64,000 bases of DNA, taken from NCBI RefSeq assembly GCF_007747215.1, contig NZ_CP036273.1, positions 4,138,322 through 4,202,321 on the forward strand. Direction: 5' to 3'. The stretch comes from Urbifossiella limnaea. Its GTDB lineage: Bacteria > Planctomycetota > Planctomycetia > Gemmatales > Gemmataceae. Each line of letters begins with the position of its first letter. The stretch's first letter is position 1. Position numbers and translations under genes: made by a program. The notes beneath the pieces are model-generated. The model was not told the DNA's origin, did not search any database, and saw only the letters and a list, made by a program, of their open reading frames with translations. Positions 1-8,512 of this stretch are shown here, piece by piece.

Positions 1-2
1 CG

Positions 3-53
3 ACCCGCCACCTGCGGGAGTTGGCCGCGCGAGCGGCCGGCGGCGGTGCCTGA
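3..53 (+). CDS. Possible 3' end of a plus-strand gene, truncated by the window edge
   Basis: Frame 3 of the plus strand is open from the window edge and ends in TGA at 51-53. It encodes a short Arg/Ala-rich tail (TRHLRELAARAAGGGA) with G/C-rich third codon positions like the neighbours. It would converge on the interrupted oxidoreductase gene, whose stop is at 56-58. Sixteen codons are too few to identify a family, so this is a guess from codon pattern only. Confidence 0.3.
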   Translation, partial: TRHLRELAARAAGGGA

Positions 54-692
54 GCCTACCCGATGTGGCGCGCCAGCCGCAGCGCCAGGCCGCCCAGCGC
101 CCGCACCGGGTTCGCCGCCGTGCTGACCGGCAGCACCGACATGTCGCAGACGTACACGCCGGTGGTGCCGTACACCTTCAGGTTCTCGTCCACGACGGAC
201 CGCGGGTTGAACGCCGCGTCGCGGTTCGCCTTCCACGGCATCCGCAGCGTGCCGCAGGCGTGGTGGACGGTGCCCCAGCCGAACGGCCGGAGTTCGTCGT
301 TGATCCCACCGTAGCGCTTCGTCAGCACCTCCACGTCGTTGAATTCGGCGAAGACGCGGTCCCGCGTGTCGTTCAGCATGTTCATGAACTCGGCGGCCGT
401 CTTGTGCCAGCCGGCGACGGCCGGGAACCGCGAGTCGAGCAGGTCGCCGAGGTCGGCGAACCGCTTGAAGCTGACGAACGGCGTGTACCCGTCGTTGGCG
501 TGCGAGTGGATACCGTTCTGGTCGTCCAGGCAGTTGGCGAAGCTGAACTTGATGTCCACCCGCGTCCGGCTCGGGTCGTGGTCGACGAGGCCCGCGGACG
601 GGTCGTTGTTCCGCAGGTGCCAGTACTCGTGGTTCACGTTCATCTCGACGTTGAACGGGTACTGCACGTGGCCGTTGCCGTCGAGCGTCCCC

Positions 693-702
693 CTGGAATA
701 GA
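693..702. repeat. Target-site duplication, left copy
   Basis: CTGGAATAGA directly precedes the left end of the insertion sequence and is repeated exactly at 1938-1947. Ten bases fits the 8-10 bp duplications of the ISAs1 family. Confidence 0.95.
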
Positions 703-720
703 CAGGACGATTGCAAAGTC
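703..720. repeat. Left terminal inverted repeat of the insertion sequence
   Basis: CAGGACGATTGCAAAGTC is the exact reverse complement of 1920-1937. The match stops after 18 bases. Confidence 0.95.
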
Positions 721-779
721 CAGAATTCCGGTTAACGTGTTGACGGGTTGCGAGTTACTCACCTCGGGATGGAGCCCCG

Positions 780-1912
780 ATGTCACCCACTTCCGACTCA
801 CTGGTCGCCGCGTTCCGCCAACTCACGGACCCTCGCCACCGCCGTGGTGTCCGCCACCCGTTCGCGGGGTTACTGTCCGTCGTCTTCCTGGGGCTGCTGA
901 GCCGGCACCCCGACTTCGCCTCCCTCGCCCGGTGGGCCAAGCGGCACTGGCCGGCCCTCCGGGAGGCGTTCGGGCTGACCCGCCCGTACGCCCCGCACGC
1001 GACGACCTACAGCCGCGCGGCCGCCGCCTTCTCGATCGACGAGTTCCGCGGCGCCCTGGCCGGGTGGCTCGCCCGGGTGATGGCCGACGCCCCGACCGCG
1101 GCCGCGGTGGACGGGAAGACGAGCAAGCAGGCCCACGACGCCGACGGCGACCCGATCCACGTCCTCAACGTGTTCGCCCACGACGCCCGGGTGTGCCTGG
1201 CCGACTGGCCGATCGGGGACGGGAAGGAGACCGAGCCCGAGGTCCTCAAGGCCCACCTGGACGAGTTGTTCGCCGCCTGGCCGTCGCTCCGGGTGCTGAC
1301 CGGGGACGCCCTGTTCTGCCAGCGCCCGCTGGCCCGGGCGATCGTCGAGGCCGGGCGGGACTACGTGCTGGCGGTCAAGGACAACCAGCCCGACCTGCAC
1401 GAGACGATCCGGGCCGCGTTCGCCGACGCCACCCCGGCGTCGGCGAGCGCGACGGCGCGGGGAAAAAACGCGGGGCGGTCGAGACCCGGCGGGTCTGGTG
1501 CGACGCGGCGACGGCGGACTACGCCCGCGAGGCGCTGAACGTCCCCGGCCTGCGGGCGGTCGTGCGGGTGGACCGGGAGACCCGAGGGGCCGACGGCGCC
1601 CGGACGTGCGAGACGCGGTACTTCGCCACCAGTCTCGACCCGGCCGTGGTGACCGCCGCCGCGTTGCTCCGGCTCGTTCGCGGGCACTGGTCGGTGGAGA
1701 ACAGCCTGCACTTCGAGAAGGACCGGTGGTGGGACGAGGACCGGCACGTGTGCCGCCGGCCGGGGTTGGCCGAGCGCTTCACGACCCTGCTGAGCGCGGC
1801 CGTGAGCGTGTTGCGGGTACTCAACCCCGGGGGTAAGGGCGAGCCGCTCAAGGCGCAAGCCGACGCCCTCAACTGGGACATCGAACGCGCCATCAACCTC
1901 ATGACCCGCTGA
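780..1912 (+). CDS. ISAs1-family DDE transposase (needs a -1 frameshift)
   Basis: The first frame starts at ATG 780, with GGAG upstream. It carries the family N-terminus (LTDPRHRRGVRHP) and two catalytic aspartates, in AAVDGK and LTGDAL. It alone would run to a stop at 1536-1538 in unrelated sequence. The conserved C-terminal part, with RRVW and the catalytic glutamate segment WSVENSLH, lies in the -1 frame and ends in TGA at 1910-1912. Shifting at 1463-1469 gives a 377-residue protein, the usual family length. Either the shift is programmed, or the gene is damaged or misassembled at the A6 tract. Unshifted product lacks the third catalytic residue. Confidence 0.85.
1463..1496 (+). other. Candidate -1 frameshift site: slippery heptamer plus hairpin
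   Basis: In the upstream reading frame 1463-1469 reads A_AAA_AAC, a canonical X_XXY_YYZ heptamer. Twelve bases downstream, AGACCC (1482-1487) and GGGTCT (1491-1496) form a 6-bp stem with a 3-base loop. A -1 slip here joins exactly the two transposase halves. The spacing is longer than the usual 5-9 bases, so hairpin stimulation is uncertain. Confidence 0.55.
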
Positions 1913-1919
1913 TACCTGC

Positions 1920-1937
1920 GACTTTGCAATCGTCCTG
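1920..1937. repeat. Right terminal inverted repeat of the insertion sequence
   Basis: GACTTTGCAATCGTCCTG is the perfect inverse of 703-720. Confidence 0.95.
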
Positions 1938-1947
1938 CTGGAATAGA
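1938..1947. repeat. Target-site duplication, right copy
   Basis: CTGGAATAGA is identical to 693-702 and marks the insertion point inside the oxidoreductase gene. Confidence 0.95.
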
Positions 1948-3190
1948 AGACGATCTTAGCGTGCTCGTCGGGGCTGATCGGGATGCGGGGGTTGCCCGCG
2001 GACGTGACGTACGCCTGCGACTCGGCCGACACCGGGTGATCCGTCAGGCCGAAGCCGACCAGTTGCCGGATGTCGGCGGGCAGTGTGTGAAACACGGACG
2101 ACCGGTTGATCAGCTTCGGGCTCTCCGTCGAGCCGGCCGCAATGATCACTCTCGGCGTGTAGAAGCTTCGCTGCTCGCCCGTCACGGTGTTCGTCGTCCG
2201 CACCTCGTACCAGTCGTGGGGCACGCTATTAACGGCTTCGACGAAGCTGTTCAGCTTCACGAACAGCCCGGCCCCGTTGAGGTTGAGGGTGGGGCGCGTC
2301 AGCCCGGTCTGGTTGATCAGGAGCTCGGCCGTGTTGAACACGCCCGTCGGCTCCACGAAGAACTGGGTCGCCGGCGTGCCGTCCGCGAGGAGGTACGGTT
2401 GGTGCAGCGCCCGCGGCGTCTCGTGAATCACGAAATCCTGACCGAGCGGGCTGTTCCGGAAGTGGACGGCCAACTGGCGGGCCTTGTCGCCCAGCGACCG
2501 CGACGCGTTCATCCGCTCGCCGGCGAGGTTCAGGAACCCGCCCTTCAGGTCCGTCCGGACCGCGTCGGGGAAGAAGTCCAGCTCCCAGTCCTGCGGCTCC
2601 GGGATGAGCCCGGACCAGAAGATGGAGCGGCCGCCGAAGACGAGCTGCGGCTTGCCGCCGATGAAGCGCTGCGGCGTCTCCGCCTGCTGGAAGTTGTCGA
2701 CGCCGAAGTGGGCCGCCACGTCGCTGTTGTCGAAGCGGCAGATGTTGTAGGCGTGTGTCGGGTAGACGAACGAGCCGGCATCCACGACGAGGATGCGCTT
2801 TCCCGCGTTGCGGTCGGCCAACTCGTCCGCCACAACCCCGCCGCCGATGCCGGAGCCGATGACGATGTAGTCGAAGTCCGGGTTCGTGCCGTCGTAATCG
2901 CGGATCAGACGGGTGTGGGCCTCGCTCTTCTCCGACACCAAGTTGGCGTAGTTGTTTTGAAATGGCATGCGTGATACGGTCGGAGTACGGGTTGTACCTG
3001 TCGATGGAGCGTACCCGGTTCCACGAGTAGTCGCAAGAAGGTGCCGGCGAATAGCTCGGAACTGCTCGCCGCCACCGCGGGCCGATTCCTCCGATTTCGC
3101 CCGGTGCGGATTTGACTTCCCGAGGCGAGAGCTTACGGTTCGTTTGTACACGTCTTCGCCCGCGCCCACATCCCCACTCCGGGAGCCGCC

Positions 3191-3427
3191 ATGCCCGCCG
3201 TCGCCGGCCGCGGGGCCGTTCGCGCCGAGCTCGAACGCCTCGCCGATGTCGTCACGTCCGCCGACGCACCGAACGACGACGCGACCCGCTCCGCGGTCAC
3301 GAACGCGTTCCTGGCCGCGGTCCGCGGCCTACGCCGGCTGCTGAAGTCGGACAACCATTCGCTGGTGTTCCGGTCCGCCGAAGTGCTCGCCCGGGTGTGG
3401 ATGACGCGCTACCGGGCGCGGATGCCA
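3191..3427 (+). pseudogene. Alanine-rich helical protein fragment with no stop codon of its own
   Basis: ATG at 3191 follows GGGAG. The next 79 or so codons have strong G/C third-position bias and read as a plausible amphipathic helical protein (for example LRRLLKSDNHSLVFRSAEVL). At about 3427 the frame runs into the antisense of the neighbouring barrel gene and stays open for another 3 kb, until the stop of a later gene at 6487. The natural 3' end therefore appears lost, perhaps by a deletion or rearrangement that joined it to the neighbour. I do not recognise the family. The endpoint given is simply where the opposing gene's stop codon begins. Confidence 0.45.
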
Positions 3428-4531
3428 TTAAAAGCGCAGCTCCATGCCGAGGCCGAGCGCGTTCACCCACAGGTCGGATGTTCCGCCGCAGCCGCAGAAG
3501 GCGTCGCCGAGCCGCGCCACGCGGTCGAGGTACTGGAACGAGTACGACGCGAACACGCTCCCCGAGCCGCCGAACCGCACCCCCACCTTCCAGCCGACCG
3601 TCGGCAGCACGGCTCCGGAGCTCCCGCCGCCGAGCCGCGGCCGCGGGCTGGCGAAGCCGAACGCGCCGCTGGCGCTCGTGTCGGTGGTCACGGTGCCGTA
3701 GGCGATCTTCGCCACGCCGTCGGTGTACCACGCGCCGTAGTCCAGCCCCACGGCCACCCCGACCTGCCCGCCGTGGAACGTCGTCTCGGCCTGGAGCCGG
3801 TTGATCTGGTAAGCCCGGCCGCTGTCGTCCGGCCGGTCGCCGAGGTAAAGCTCGTCCGTGAGGTAGGCGAAGCGGTAGCCGGCGAGCACGTCCACGCGGG
3901 CGGTCTCGGCGCGGAGCAGCGTGTACCGGTAGTTCACGTCGGCACCGACGAACGTGGTCGAGAGCGTGGCCGGGAACGTCGTGCCGAGCCCCGGCGGCAG
4001 GGCCACGAGGACCGGCGCGTCGCGGGTCCAGTCGGGCGAGTAGACGAGCGCCCCGGGGGCGTACCCCTGGAGGCGGCGGACACCCTCGGGCAGCAGGAAC
4101 AACGACGCGTCCACGCCACTCCGTTCACCGAGGCGGCGGCCCACGTCAAGGCTCAGCCCACCCTGGAAGCTGTCGGTCCCGCGGCCGTCGGTCGGAATGT
4201 TCAGGCCGGCGACGGTCCGGCCGAATACGTCCGGCGGCGTCAGCCTGAGAGTTCCCGGGAGACCGCGGGTGGACAGCCAGCCGAGTTGTGCCGCGGCCGA
4301 GACGCGCCACAGTTCGTCGAGCATCGGCTGCCGCCGCTCGAACTCGGGCCCGGGCTCGGGGAGGTACAGGTGGCCGTGGTCGTAGGGCGGGACGGGGCCG
4401 CCGGGGGCGAACGGGGCGGGCGGCGCCTCGGGGATCGGCACGGGGATGAGCGGCAGCTCGGCCGGCGGCTGTGCGAACGCGGGTCCGCCGCCGAGCAGTG
4501 CCGCCCACGCCGCCAGCCAGCGGGTCCGCAT
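3428..4531 (-). CDS. BBP7-type outer-membrane beta-barrel protein
   Basis: This 367-residue protein begins with a signal peptide (MRTRWLAAWAALLGGG...AFAQ). A Pro-rich linker follows at about residues 22-60. The rest is rich in alternating, aromatic and glycine-containing strands (for example VNYRYTLLRAETARVDVLAGYRFAYL), as in a transmembrane barrel. It ends in ELRF, with the terminal phenylalanine typical of outer-membrane barrels. This arrangement matches the planctomycete BBP7 family, whose molecular role is not known. It lies 12 bp downstream of a secreted hydrolase on the same strand, so the two are probably co-transcribed. Confidence 0.75.
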   Translation of the reverse strand: MRTRWLAAWAALLGGGPAFAQPPAELPLIPVPIPEAPPAPFAPGGPVPPYDHGHLYLPEPGPEFERRQPMLDELWRVSAAAQLGWLSTRGLPGTLRLTPPDVFGRTVAGLNIPTDGRGTDSFQGGLSLDVGRRLGERSGVDASLFLLPEGVRRLQGYAPGALVYSPDWTRDAPVLVALPPGLGTTFPATLSTTFVGADVNYRYTLLRAETARVDVLAGYRFAYLTDELYLGDRPDDSGRAYQINRLQAETTFHGGQVGVAVGLDYGAWYTDGVAKIAYGTVTTDTSASGAFGFASPRPRLGGGSSGAVLPTVGWKVGVRFGGSGSVFASYSFQYLDRVARLGDAFCGCGGTSDLWVNALGLGMELRF

Positions 4532-4543
4532 CCGGGCTCCTTG

Positions 4544-5377
4544 TCAGCGAACGCTGACGCCGACGAGCGGGAAGAGGTAGTGGTGCAGGAACGTCGTCGA
4601 GTACATCCCGTGGTGCCCGCCGGTGTGCCCGGTCCAGGCCACGTCGGCGGTCCAGAAGTGCTGCCGGAGCAGCGGCACGTCGTCGGCGCTGACGGTGCCG
4701 GCGCGGAAGCCGTTCCGCCCCGCGGCCGCGGCGCCGAACCGGTCGGTGGTGCCGACAACGCGGGTGACCAGGCCGAGGGCCACCCAGTCCTTCTTGCTGC
4801 AGAACACGTCGACGCCCTCGCGGCTGGCGCGGAGCGTCGGCCGGATGTCGTAGCCGACCGAGACGGACGGCGCGAACAGGACGACGCGATCCACGGAGTC
4901 GGCCGGCAGGTTGTCGCCGGCGGCCAGCGCGACGGCACAGCCGGCGCTGTGGGCGACGATGAGCACGCGACGCCCCGGCTCCCGGGCCTGTCGAATGCGG
5001 ATGAGGCCGGCGAGGCGCTTCCCCTGATCGCGGGCGTGGTCGGCGTCGATCTGGTCGGCGAGGAGCCGGCGGTGGCCGTGCGACCAGAGGAACGTCGCCA
5101 CCTCGACGGGTGTGCCGGCGAGGAGGTTCGCCTGGGAGACGGCGTTCGAGCAGCCGCGCAGGTCGCCGGCGCCGTCCACGACCCACAGCAGCGGCCGCGG
5201 GTCGGCGGTGTTCTGCGGCTCGGGGCACTGGGTGCGGTGGACCAGCGCGGGCTGAGCGGCCGCCATCCACACCGCGCCCGGGACGGGTGGCGGGGCGGGG
5301 CGATTCGGCCGGCCAGCGAGGTTCGCCGCGGTCAGGGCGGCGGCGACCAGCAGCGCGGTACGGAGAAGCCTTCGCAT
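4544..5377 (-). CDS. Secreted alpha/beta-hydrolase-like protein
   Basis: The 277-residue product starts with a signal peptide or anchor (MRRLLRTALLVAAALTAANLAG). A strand-nucleophile-helix element, VLIVAHSAGCAVAL, puts the likely catalytic serine at residue 144, followed by a hydrophobic strand (RVVLFAPSVS). A His-rich stretch near the C-terminus (GHTGGHHG) may supply the catalytic histidine. The G-x-S-x-G elbow is relaxed to A-H-S-A-G, which occurs in lipase/esterase relatives. The start at 5377 gives a clean signal peptide; in-frame ATGs at 5404 and 5461 would add an unlikely Arg-rich leader. Substrate unknown. It probably heads an operon with the barrel gene downstream. Confidence 0.65.
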   Translation of the reverse strand: MRRLLRTALLVAAALTAANLAGRPNRPAPPPVPGAVWMAAAQPALVHRTQCPEPQNTADPRPLLWVVDGAGDLRGCSNAVSQANLLAGTPVEVATFLWSHGHRRLLADQIDADHARDQGKRLAGLIRIRQAREPGRRVLIVAHSAGCAVALAAGDNLPADSVDRVVLFAPSVSVGYDIRPTLRASREGVDVFCSKKDWVALGLVTRVVGTTDRFGAAAAGRNGFRAGTVSADDVPLLRQHFWTADVAWTGHTGGHHGMYSTTFLHHYLFPLVGVSVR

Positions 5378-5499
5378 CGATGGAACCCGGCGGGGGCGCG
5401 ACATCCCGGTCCGAGTGACGCATGTACTATCGGCCGCGGTCGGCCGCAACCTGAGTTTCACGGCGGCCCGGTAAGCTGGGCAAGCCCTGCCGGCCGCAG

Positions 5500-5528
5500 T
5501 TGTTCCGAACCGAATCGACGGCTACACT
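5500..5528 (+). promoter_or_regulatory. Sigma-70-type promoter of the DUF1571 gene
   Basis: TTGTTC (5500-5505), a 17-bp spacer, then TACACT (5523-5528). Transcription would start near 5535, about 23 bases before the ATG, leaving room for the GGGAGG ribosome-binding site. It also lies in the divergent gap with the hydrolase gene. Confidence 0.6.
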
Positions 5529-5557
5529 GCCGCGAGGAATTCCCGGGAGGACGCCGC

Positions 5558-6487
5558 ATGGTGCGCCGAGTCGCCGTCGCGCTGCTGATCGCCGCGACCC
5601 TGTGCCTGGCTGGCCTTGGCGCGTACTCGAAATGGTTCGCGTCGCCCACCGTGGTGATCGTCGACGAACCGCAGTTCGTGAAGCCGGCGGAGCCGCCACC
5701 TACGGAAGCGGAGCAGTTCGCCAACCTGGCCCAGACCGACGTGGTGGCGACGCTCGCCGCGTGCCTCTCGAACTACGAGAAGGAGACGACCGGCTTCCGT
5801 GCGACGCTGGCGAAGCGGGAGCGTGTGGCCGGCAAGCTCCAGGAGCCGGAGTTGGTGCGGGTGGTGGCCGCCGGCGACGTGCCCGGCCCGGACAAAAAGA
5901 CCCACATCCGCGTGCGGATGATCTGGGACCAGGGCGGCAGCAAAGACTTGCTCGGCAACGTGGTCCGCGGTTGCCTCTACAGCGAGGATAAGTCGCCCGA
6001 GCAGATGGTCATCTTTCGGCCGACGGCCCTGCTCAAGGAATTCTCTGTGCCCAGCAAGAGCGGCCTGGCCCGCGACGCCTCCCGATACTGCGTCAAGGAC
6101 GCGGGCATGTACCGGAGCATGCTCCGCACTTACGTCGCGTGGAAGAAACGGCAGGACACGGGCGAGTTGGCGGTGACCTACCTCGGCAAGCAGATCGTAC
6201 TCCAGGCCGGGGGTCGCGAGTGTTACGCGATCAAGCGCACCTGCAAGACCGTGGAAGCCGACCCGTTCGCGCTCGACGAGCAACCGCCGACCGACGCGAG
6301 GATCATCGACCGCGACGGGTTCAGCGAAGTTACCCTGTTCATCGACGCCGAGCGGCGGCTGCAGGTCGGCACGGTCATCCGCCGCGCCGACGGCGAGTTG
6401 GTGGGCGAGTACTACTTCCGCGACGCGGAGTTGGTGAGTGCCGAGTTCCCGGCGGACACCTTCACCCCGGCGGCGCTGCGGAATTGA
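5558..6487 (+). CDS. DUF1571-family exported protein
   Basis: The 309-residue protein has a short N-terminal hydrophobic segment (VAVALLIAATLCLAGLGAYS) that acts as signal peptide or membrane anchor. The mature part contains a DUF1571-like region: an N-terminal helical piece (LSNYEKETTGFRATLAKRER), then strands with several Cys residues and a closing element (YYFRDAELVSAEFPADTFTP). DUF1571 proteins are common in planctomycetes and have no established function; the fold resembles lipoprotein-carrier-like periplasmic proteins. GGGAGG sits eight bases before the ATG. The last 26 bases overlap the 3' end of the convergent histidine kinase gene. Confidence 0.75.
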   Translation: MVRRVAVALLIAATLCLAGLGAYSKWFASPTVVIVDEPQFVKPAEPPPTEAEQFANLAQTDVVATLAACLSNYEKETTGFRATLAKRERVAGKLQEPELVRVVAAGDVPGPDKKTHIRVRMIWDQGGSKDLLGNVVRGCLYSEDKSPEQMVIFRPTALLKEFSVPSKSGLARDASRYCVKDAGMYRSMLRTYVAWKKRQDTGELAVTYLGKQIVLQAGGRECYAIKRTCKTVEADPFALDEQPPTDARIIDRDGFSEVTLFIDAERRLQVGTVIRRADGELVGEYYFRDAELVSAEFPADTFTPAALRN

Positions 6488-8411
6488 CCACCCGCTCGAC
6501 CGCCGCCGCGAGTTCCTCGGGGTGGAACGGCTTCTGCAGGAACTCCGTCCGCGGGTCGCGGGCGGTGGTGCGACGGTCGGAGTAGCCGCTGATGAGTACT
6601 GCCGGGGTGTCGGGCGCCTCGGCGCGGATCCGGGCCAGCAGTTCGTCGCCGGTCATGCCCGGCATCACCACGTCGGACACGACCACCCACACGGCCGCCC
6701 GGTTCGCACGAAACGCCTCCAACGCTGAGGTGCCGTCGCCGGCGAGTATCGGCGAGTACCCGGCGTCTTCCAGCGTGGACGCAGCCACCTCGCGGACGAA
6801 CATCTCGTCGTCCACCACGAGCGCGACGCGGGCCGCGACCGGCTTCGGGTCCGGCTGCCGCGGCCTCGTGGCGGGGGACGCGGGCGGCCAGTAGACCTCA
6901 AACGTGGTGCCGCGGCCGGCCGCACTCTCGACACGGATGCCACCGCGGTGCGTCTTGACGATGCCGAGCACGGCCGCGAGCCCGAGCCCACGGCCGGGGA
7001 ATTTCGTGGTGAAGAACGGGTCGAACAATCGGCCCATGGCCTCCGTGGGGATTCCAGGTCCGTCGTCCGTCACGCTCAGCAACACATACTCGCCAGGTGC
7101 CGGGGCCAGGCGGAAGTGCTCGGCCGACTCCGCGCCGGTGACTTCGGCCATCCCCGCCCGCACGACGACTCGTCCGCCGTCGCCGACCGCCTCGCCGGCG
7201 TTCATGACGAGATTCACGAGCACCCGACGGACCTGATCGTTGTCGGCCCGCACCGGCGGGAGCCCGGTCCCGAGGTCGAACTGAACGCGGGCGTGGCGCG
7301 TGGTCGAAACCTCCAGCAGTGCCTGTGCGTCGCGGACCAGGCGCGACAGGTCGGTGGTGCCGCCGGGGGCAGGGCCGCGGCCGGCGTAGGCGAGCATCTC
7401 GCGGCACAGCCCGGCGGCCCGCTGGGCGGCCTTCTCAATTTGCTCCAGGTACGGCGCCGCCGGGGAGCCCGGCGGGACGTGCCGCTGCGCCAGCCCGGCA
7501 CTGCCGAGCACGACGGTCAGGATGTTGTTGAAGTCGTGGGCGATGCCGCCCGCAAGCACGCCGAGGCTTTCCCACTTCTGAGCGTCGAGTAGTTGTTGGC
7601 CGAGCGCCTCCTGCTCGTTCTCGGCATGCACCCGCTCGGTGATCTCCGCGGTCACGGCGACGATCCGCAGCGGCTTGCCGGCCGGGTTCAACAGCGTGCG
7701 TCCGCGGGCCGAGAACCACCGGTCGCGCCCGTCCGCGCCGGGGGCCGAGCCGCGGAACTGGTAAACGAAGTCGCCGCCGGTCCGCGCCGACGCTTCCATT
7801 TGGGCAACGACCACCGGCCGGTCGTCGGGGTGGATCGGCTCCCAGGCCGCTTCCCCAGTCACGTATTCTTGACCCGCGGGGAGCCCGAAGTACTCGCCGA
7901 TGTCAGCCGTCGCATGCACCCGGCTCGTGGCGAAGTCCCAGTCCCACCCGAGCATCCCGGCGCCTCGGAGCACCTGCCGTAGCCGGGTCTCGCCCCACTG
8001 CAACGCCTGCTCAGCCGCCACTCGATCGGACACGTCGAGAACCAACGACAGCGACGAGGCCGGCTCGCCCGTGTCGTCGAACACGACCGAGTTGTACCAC
8101 TCGCACCACACGACGCGGCCGTCGCGGGCGATGTTCCGGTTCCGCATCACGGCCCGCGGGCGGCGGGCTGCGAGCATGTCGCGGACGAGTTCGTCCACGC
8201 GAGCAAGGTCGTCCGGGTGAGGTGGGGCGATCTCAAAGGTGTGCCGCCCGAACGCCTCGCCGGCCGTCCACCCGAACATTCGCTCGGCCTGCCCACCCCA
8301 CTGCCGCACGCGGCCCTCGCGGTCCCACGCGATGACCGCTAGTGGGGTGTTCTCCAAATGGGACGCGAGCTCACGGAGCGACGGTGCGGAGGGGCTGGCG
8401 TCCTGCGACAT
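6462..8411 (-). CDS. PAS-PAS hybrid histidine kinase with C-terminal receiver
   Basis: This 649-residue protein appears cytoplasmic. It has two PAS domains (about 15-135 and 145-265), a HisKA region with phospho-acceptor His292 in GGIAHDFNN, and an ATPase domain with N box (LVNLVMNAGEAV), G1 (DDGPGIP) and G2 (GLGLAAVLG). A receiver domain (about 530-645) has acceptor Asp580 in VVSDVVMPGMTG. No transmembrane segment is visible, so it probably senses an internal signal such as redox state or a small ligand. The start at 8411 (MSQDAS) is preferred over an ATG at 8612, which would add 67 atypical residues. No output regulator lies next to it, so the phosphorelay partner is unknown. Confidence 0.9.
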   Translation of the reverse strand: MSQDASPSAPSLRELASHLENTPLAVIAWDREGRVRQWGGQAERMFGWTAGEAFGRHTFEIAPPHPDDLARVDELVRDMLAARRPRAVMRNRNIARDGRVVWCEWYNSVVFDDTGEPASSLSLVLDVSDRVAAEQALQWGETRLRQVLRGAGMLGWDWDFATSRVHATADIGEYFGLPAGQEYVTGEAAWEPIHPDDRPVVVAQMEASARTGGDFVYQFRGSAPGADGRDRWFSARGRTLLNPAGKPLRIVAVTAEITERVHAENEQEALGQQLLDAQKWESLGVLAGGIAHDFNNILTVVLGSAGLAQRHVPPGSPAAPYLEQIEKAAQRAAGLCREMLAYAGRGPAPGGTTDLSRLVRDAQALLEVSTTRHARVQFDLGTGLPPVRADNDQVRRVLVNLVMNAGEAVGDGGRVVVRAGMAEVTGAESAEHFRLAPAPGEYVLLSVTDDGPGIPTEAMGRLFDPFFTTKFPGRGLGLAAVLGIVKTHRGGIRVESAAGRGTTFEVYWPPASPATRPRQPDPKPVAARVALVVDDEMFVREVAASTLEDAGYSPILAGDGTSALEAFRANRAAVWVVVSDVVMPGMTGDELLARIRAEAPDTPAVLISGYSDRRTTARDPRTEFLQKPFHPEELAAAVERVVNSAAPPG

Positions 8412-8512
8412 GCGGGCCTCCGAGGGGGTGACTACGGTGGCGACACGAGGCAGCGTGTACGAACGGGCGCGCCTACCTGAGTGATACAAACCGCCCGCCG
8501 GCCCGGCACCAG

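Larger units (their letters stand above)
703..1937 (+). mobile_element. ISAs1-family insertion sequence, 1235 bp
   Basis: The element has perfect 18-bp terminal inverted repeats (703-720 and 1920-1937) and is flanked by a perfect 10-bp direct repeat. It carries one transposase gene split over two frames. Length, ends, duplication size and transposase type all agree with the ISAs1 family. It lies inside a GMC oxidoreductase gene and is transcribed opposite to it. Undecayed ends and duplication suggest recent insertion. Confidence 0.95.
56..2968 (-). pseudogene. GMC-family oxidoreductase, interrupted by an ISAs1-family element
   Basis: The N-terminal part (2968 down to about 1938) has a Rossmann FAD-binding motif, IVIGSGIGGG, about 30 residues in. 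The C-terminal part (702 to 56) has the GMC C-terminal signatures HHACGTLRM and a D-x-SVLP...ANPV segment. These are typical of FAD-dependent glucose-methanol-choline oxidoreductases, which oxidise sugars or alcohols. Element plus target duplication is 1245 bp, a multiple of three. Removing it restores one open frame of 555 residues across the junction. The start at 2968 is chosen because the Rossmann motif follows shortly after; an in-frame upstream ATG at 3169 would add 67 residues of unlikely sequence. As it stands the gene should give only a truncated protein with an antisense-IS tail, lacking the catalytic C-terminal domain. Substrate unknown. Confidence 0.9.

Noticed and set aside
1361-3169. 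Long minus-strand open frame continuing into the insertion sequence
   Set aside because: It is the N-terminal half of the oxidoreductase reading on through the antisense of the element, not a functional fusion.
3191-6487. A 1098-residue open frame covering several genes on the plus strand
   Set aside because: Most of it is antisense to the barrel and hydrolase genes and has no protein-like sequence. Only 3191-3427 and 5558-6487 are credible.
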